The notes below the pieces were generated by a model. The model worked only from the letters and a program-made list of their open reading frames with translations, made no database searches and was not told the origin of the DNA. Below, one piece after another: positions 32,838 to 36,569 of a stretch of 36,569 nt of DNA (positions are counted from its first letter, which is position 1; every line of letters starts with the position of its first letter). This stretch comes from Equadaptatus sp045642025 (GTDB taxonomy: Bacteria; Synergistota; Synergistia; Synergistales; Synergistaceae): NCBI GenBank assembly GCA_045642025.1, contig JAZUIB010000031.1, positions 1 to 36,569 on the forward strand, written 5' to 3'. A program made the translations under genes and the position numbers.

Positions 32838-32842
32838 CGTTT
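32799..32842 (-). terminator. Terminator of the ribbon-helix-helix gene, formed by the repeat
   Basis: Minus-strand arms AAACGGCG and CGCCGTTT (32842-32835 and 32810-32803) with a short inner CGG/CCG helix, then T's (to 32799). The stop codon of the gene overlaps the first arm. Copy A lacks the first arm, so it cannot fold in the same way. Confidence 0.8.
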
Positions 32843-33029
32843 AACTTTCAACCTCGCAATTTTCAAGAGCAAAATCAATAAACATACAAATCAGTTCATT
32901 TCGGCTCCGCCCCGTCTGTGCTGCTATAACGTCAACCCTGTCAATAGAGGCTTCCTTTACGCGGAGAGAAAAGGTTTTATAACCGTCTTCACCGCGCAAT
33001 TTTTTGTTCACCACTAACTTGTTCGCCAT
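32841..33029 (-). CDS. Ribbon-helix-helix (CopG/Arc-like) small protein
   Basis: A 62-aa protein. A strand-like YKTFSLRVKEASIDRVDVIA region is followed by a helix-turn-helix-like AQTGRSRNELICMFIDFAL, typical of ribbon-helix-helix DNA-binding proteins that act as antitoxins or copy-number repressors. The ATG at 33029 has AGAGAGG eight bases upstream; ATG 33035 is an alternative. A decayed paralogue lies at 14563-14739, where the MANNL start supports this choice. No toxin partner sits directly next to it on the same strand; the type III toxin 370 bases downstream has its own RNA antitoxin. Confidence 0.72.
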   Translation of the reverse strand: MANKLVVNKKLRGEDGYKTFSLRVKEASIDRVDVIAAQTGRSRNELICMFIDFALENCEVES

Positions 33030-33090
33030 TGTCATCACCTCTCTGTTAAAAAGTTTAAGATAAATTTTAATAAATAATAGGGTATATTTA

Positions 33091-33119
33091 CTGACATAAA
33101 ATCTGTTAGAATATAAAAT
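33091..33119 (+). promoter_or_regulatory. Promoter of the HEPN gene and its leader
   Basis: CTGACA (33091-33096), 17-bp spacer, TAAAAT (33114-33119). Transcription would start near 33126 and give a leader of about 200 nt before the start codon. Confidence 0.55.
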
Positions 33120-33139
33120 ATGTTTTATTGTATGTTATA

Positions 33140-33290
33140 ATTCCTGTTGGAAAATAACAGAAAAAATTATAAAGCGGCTAACCAGAGAAAATGCATTTTT
33201 GGACAGAGAGTCCAACACGGGCAGGGAGAAATTGTCTATCATAGGCAACGAGACAGAGAAAAACGCCGCACCGCGGCGAACAGATACAGG
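33140..33290 (+). ncRNA. Hairpin-rich leader or small RNA upstream of the HEPN gene
   Basis: Four local hairpins line up: CTGTT/AACAG (33144-33148 with 33156-33160), TTGGAC/GTCCAA (33199-33204 with 33210-33215), TGTCT/AGACA (33233-33237 with 33251-33255) and CGCCGC/GCGGCG (33264-33269 with 33273-33278, loop ACC). None is followed by a T-run. A long structured leader in front of an RNase-like gene is noteworthy. An N-terminal extension of the protein across this region is the other reading, but it has no ribosome site. Confidence 0.45.
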
Positions 33291-33326
33291 CAATACGCAC
33301 CAAAATTATATAACGGGGGGATTGTA

Positions 33327-33878
33327 ATGGGAAAGAACATTGAGAAAGGAAAACGATACAAAAGCGTGTTTGACTATCGTAAAGAAGCTATAGAGAAAAA
33401 AATGTATCTTGCAGTTGTGATGCTTGATTATGCGATGATAGAGGATAGACTAACGTCGTTTCTTGAAAATTCTGGAGTTCTGACTAAAGATGAGCACAAA
33501 CCTAAAAAGGCTTTTTGTGAGACGCTTGGTATTATCACACGTGAAAATGCTAGACATATTCGCATAAGCGATAAAATTGCTTGGATAAAAACAATGCTTG
33601 AGTTGCGAGAAACTAAAAATTCTAAAACATTGCCAAACACAAATGTAAATTTACTAATTGAAACTTTGCAGTGTACAGACAAAGAGAGTTTATTACTGAC
33701 AATGACCAAATTGCAAACATGGACTGATAAACGTAATAAATTAGTTCATAATCTTATGAATGGAAATATGTCAGTAAACAGCTCTGCCATAAAGAAAATG
33801 GCAGAGGATGGTTTGATTTGTTTTAGAGCCATTGATAGAGAAATATCAAAATTAAAGCGGTACAATAATCATAACTAA
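33327..33878 (+). CDS. HEPN-like protein, putative RNase (Rx4H motif)
   Basis: A 183-aa mostly helical protein. The motif R136-N-K-L-V-H141 (Rx4H) in the last third is the usual catalytic signature of HEPN ribonucleases, found in many toxins and abortive-infection proteins. The N-terminus is basic (GKNIEKGKRYKS), and MYLAVVMLDYAMIEDRLTSFL is a typical first HEPN helix. I do not recognise the exact family. ATG 33327 follows a GGGGGG tract; the frame stays open upstream to a TTG at 33147, but that extension has an odd basic composition. It is 14 bases before the adhesin gene, so the two could share a transcript. Confidence 0.7.
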   Translation: MGKNIEKGKRYKSVFDYRKEAIEKKMYLAVVMLDYAMIEDRLTSFLENSGVLTKDEHKPKKAFCETLGIITRENARHIRISDKIAWIKTMLELRETKNSKTLPNTNVNLLIETLQCTDKESLLLTMTKLQTWTDKRNKLVHNLMNGNMSVNSSAIKKMAEDGLICFRAIDREISKLKRYNNHN

Positions 33879-33891
33879 AGGTGAACGAACA

Positions 33892-36569
33892 ATGAAACCC
33901 AACACATATTCAAAGTTTCACATTCTCGGACTTCTACGGAAGAACAAATTTGACGCAATGAGTATCAAATATTGCACTCGCAAAACCGTGGCGCCTTTTG
34001 TCCTTGTCGCGCTATTTTTCAGCACTTTCAGTTCAGCGTCACCTGCGTTTGCTGGTGGGTTGACAGACATAACGTACATAGTCGGCGGCAAAGGCGGAAC
34101 AACTGGAGATGACGGAACAATATATTTCGGCAATTATTGGCAGAGCTTTGCCGATGGCTACAGCTCATCGGCAACGGCTGGTAGCGCAAATGTCTTCAAC
34201 AAAAACAACTACAACAAAGAAAGCATTAAATGGCGCGTTCTGTCAAATGCAGACGGAAAAACCTTCCTTTTGTCTGATCAAGTGATGTATGCCGACGCGT
34301 TTTACGCCAACACTAGTGTTGTAAACAATACGTGGTATGCGTCAGAAATGCGCGGAACAATGAACTGTACGACAGCCACAACCTTCAAAGCAGATGGCGC
34401 AGTGCAGACGTGGGGAGGTTTTGCTGGAGATGCATTCAACGAGAAAGAACTTGCGGCGATAGCGGAAACGACACACACGGCTGGAGGAACGGACGGAAAC
34501 AGCAGTTGTACATCTACAGACAAAATCTTCCTGTTAAGCGCAGACGAGGTACAGAACACTGGTTACGGCTTTACAAATGATGATGCGAGAAAAACAACTG
34601 CGACAGAAATGGCGCTGCACGCGAAGATATATGGCGGAAATAGCGCTTCCAGCGTTTATATTGATAGTTCTTCTTGGGGGCTCCGATCGCCTGGCAACGC
34701 TAATCAGTCTTTGTATGGCGTCACTGCCGCCGGCCTAGTTTCTTGCAGTACTGGCAGATCTTACGGTTCTGCTGGTGCCCGTACGGCTTTAAACCTAAAT
34801 CAGGAATCGGTTTTAATTTTAACCGCCGCTGTAGGCGGCAAATCTGCCGTTGCCGCAGACGATGGCTTTACGTTAGCGGACTACAGCGGTTTAGACGGTT
34901 GGAAGCTGACGCTGTATGATAAATATGACGCAACAGCGAATCCGACAGGCATAAAAGCGCCGACAATGGTAAGTGTAACGCAAGAACGCACAGGTATTGA
35001 CGATATTGCGGCTGCTGCCGGCGTAGGCGGGACAATAGATTTGTCAAGCGGTCATTATACAAGCGACTGGTTAAACCCAAAGATAGCTTACGATTCTCAG
35101 GCGATCATGTGCGGCAAAGCAAACTATGTGTCGGCGATAGCGAAGGATTCGGACGGTAATCTCGTCAACTACGCAAAAATATCAAATAATTCAACTGAAA
35201 CAAACAAAACACTATATGTTGATAATCTGTCTGACGGGGACAAAATATTTATTTACGCTGAACAGGCGAATGGCGATAAAGAAACGGATTATGCATCCGA
35301 ACTTTCAGAAGGCTACACGATACACAAAGGCAGCGAACAGAAAGACAAAGGAATACTTACCGCAGGCTATGCCGACAAGGATTTGACCGCCGATCTCGGA
35401 AACAATTTTAATCTCAGCTTTGAAAGTTCTCAGTACGATACAAAGGTTAATGTCGGAAGCGGCGGAGGCGAGGTTTCGGGAGGAACAACGATAGCCGAAC
35501 TCAACGCAGACGAAGATACGGTTGTCAACGGTTTTGTGGTCGCTGAAAAAGCCACGATAGCAAGCGGGAAGAAGATTACAACGAACGGCGTATTTGTTTC
35601 GGATAAGTATGTGGCTATCGGTTACGGCTCTGTCGCAAATGAGAGCAATACGATTTCGGTTGGCTCATCTACGCTCAAACGCAAGATTGTGAATGTTGCG
35701 GACGGCGTGAATGACTATGACGCGGTCAACAAAAAACAGCTGGACGCGGCAATTTCCGGTGGTAGTTTGTCAAACGCCGTTGAGTATGACGACACGGCAA
35801 AAACGGTGGTAACATTCGGAGACGGAACAAACAACACAACGCTGACGCATGTCAAAGCCGGAGACCTTTCGTCAACCTCAACAGATGCGGTTAACGGCGG
35901 TCAGTTGTACGCAACCAACCAAAACGTAGCGACAAATACCGCAAATATTGCGACAAATACTGCTGATATCGCAACGAACGTGGGTAAAATCTCAACGCTT
36001 GAAACAACGGTGGGCGGTATAAATACCAACGTCACGAATTTAACGACAACAGTCAACGGTATTAACACGAACGTAACGAATCTTGACACCCGTGTTGGAA
36101 CAGCGGAAGGAAACATCACAACGCTGAACAGTAGCGTAAGCGGAATAAACACAAACGTTACAAATCTGACAACAACTGTGAACGGGGTTAATACAAACGT
36201 TACGAATTTGCAGTCGGAAGTGACGAAAATTATTGGAGGCGGAGCGGGAAGCGAAGTAAAAGCCGAAACGATTACGACTAATACCATAACGACCGAAACA
36301 ATAACGGCAAGCGGAGAGGTTAAAGGTGCATCGCTCAACTCGACAGGAAATCTTTACGTAGGAGGCACGTCAGTATTTACGAATACTGCGACATTCAATT
36401 CCACAGCAACGTTCAACGGCGGAATCAATATGAACAGTCAGAAGATAACAAACGTTGCAAACGGAACATCAGACGGTGACGCCGTGAACTACGGACAGTT
36501 CAAAAAAGCGGTGACAACGGCAACCTACACCGGCGGCGTGCTGACATTGAAAAACGCCGGAGGCGAAAC
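33892..36569 (+). CDS. Trimeric autotransporter adhesin with N-terminal DUF6273-like domain (3' end outside the window)
   Basis: The frame is open from ATG 33892 to the right edge (892 codons). A long signal region ends in LVALFFSTFSSASPAFA (about residue 55); the extended N-region is common in trimeric autotransporters. About residues 80-310 form a DUF6273-like domain (IKWRVLSNADGKTFLLSDQV, EKELAAIAETTHTAGG, KIFLLSADEV, SSWGLRSPGNAN). From about residue 590 there are YadA-type head and stalk parts: KRKIVNVADGVNDYDAVNKK, STSTDAVNGGQLYATNQNV and coiled-coil repeats (NTNVTNLTTTVNGI). The C-terminal membrane anchor is not in the window. Start ATG 33958 is possible. It predicts an outer-membrane surface adhesin. 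Confidence 0.85.
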   Translation, partial: MKPNTYSKFHILGLLRKNKFDAMSIKYCTRKTVAPFVLVALFFSTFSSASPAFAGGLTDITYIVGGKGGTTGDDGTIYFGNYWQSFADGYSSSATAGSANVFNKNNYNKESIKWRVLSNADGKTFLLSDQVMYADAFYANTSVVNNTWYASEMRGTMNCTTATTFKADGAVQTWGGFAGDAFNEKELAAIAETTHTAGGTDGNSSCTSTDKIFLLSADEVQNTGYGFTNDDARKTTATEMALHAKIYGGNSASSVYIDSSSWGLRSPGNANQSLYGVTAAGLVSCSTGRSYGSAGARTALNLNQESVLILTAAVGGKSAVAADDGFTLADYSGLDGWKLTLYDKYDATANPTGIKAPTMVSVTQERTGIDDIAAAAGVGGTIDLSSGHYTSDWLNPKIAYDSQAIMCGKANYVSAIAKDSDGNLVNYAKISNNSTETNKTLYVDNLSDGDKIFIYAEQANGDKETDYASELSEGYTIHKGSEQKDKGILTAGYADKDLTADLGNNFNLSFESSQYDTKVNVGSGGGEVSGGTTIAELNADEDTVVNGFVVAEKATIASGKKITTNGVFVSDKYVAIGYGSVANESNTISVGSSTLKRKIVNVADGVNDYDAVNKKQLDAAISGGSLSNAVEYDDTAKTVVTFGDGTNNTTLTHVKAGDLSSTSTDAVNGGQLYATNQNVATNTANIATNTADIATNVGKISTLETTVGGINTNVTNLTTTVNGINTNVTNLDTRVGTAEGNITTLNSSVSGINTNVTNLTTTVNGVNTNVTNLQSEVTKIIGGGAGSEVKAETITTNTITTETITASGEVKGASLNSTGNLYVGGTSVFTNTATFNSTATFNGGINMNSQKITNVANGTSDGDAVNYGQFKKAVTTATYTGGVLTLKNAGGE

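Noticed and set aside
33147..33326. 60-residue N-terminal extension of the HEPN-like protein
   Set aside because: It begins with TTG without a ribosome site, has a strongly biased Arg/Gln/Asn content and covers the hairpin region. The ATG at 33327 is preferred, though the extension is not fully excluded.

Overview
The window looks like a chromosomal segment of a member of the Synergistota. The best evidence is a secreted protein (15161..16213) ending in a Synerg-CTERM-type sorting signal: a Gly-rich GGGCN motif, a hydrophobic segment and a basic tail. A diderm envelope is supported by an OmpH/Skp-type periplasmic chaperone and the start of a trimeric autotransporter adhesin. Genus is not inferred. 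This is a reading by eye; no database search was run.

Layout. 1-400 is a scar: the middle part of an IS30-family transposase running off the left edge, abutting the 3' end of an unidentified gene. 401-2923 (minus) is a translationally coupled set: YhdT-like protein, PanF-type Na+ symporter, and a TIM-barrel protein resembling the cobamide-remodelling enzyme CbiR. It is divergent from a LUD-domain gene. 3730-13285 (plus) is mostly core: ClC channel, OmpH, adenosine-specific kinase family, RadA, a membrane protein, NIF3, ScpA/ScpB, a two-gene ThrE-type exporter and an RsuA-family pseudouridine synthase. 13326-14368 (minus) is the AzlCD exporter. 14384-15160 is a long spacer holding a broken ribbon-helix-helix gene and a 13-bp palindrome.

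16570-25578 (plus) is a core block: cmk, yicC, gmk, rpoZ, coaBC, a PriA homologue without recognisable helicase motifs, an ACT-domain protein, a PFL/UPF0210 protein, der and an HU gene. tRNA-Pro(GGG) follows. 25802-30201 is a small catabolic/transport group: cyclase-family hydrolase and nitrilase-family amidase (minus), divergent from an M20 amidohydrolase and a DUF3100 plus small membrane protein pair (plus).

30250-33878 is an accessory island and the most interesting part. It has (i) a DUF3800 gene preceded by its own promoter, a short structured RNA and a terminator; (ii) a type III (ToxIN/CptIN-like) toxin-antitoxin locus, with a consensus promoter, two 42-nt repeats that each fold as an H-type pseudoknot, a terminator and a ToxN-like toxin; (iii) a ribbon-helix-helix gene; and (iv) a HEPN-type RNase-like gene behind a roughly 200-nt hairpin-rich leader. 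Copies of a ~130-bp repeat flank the type III locus. The two repeat units of the antitoxin RNA differ at only two positions, and these are compensatory within the predicted stem, so the sequence itself supports the RNA structure.

The window closes in a trimeric autotransporter gene (33892 onward, cut by the right edge) that carries a DUF6273-like domain at its N-terminus.
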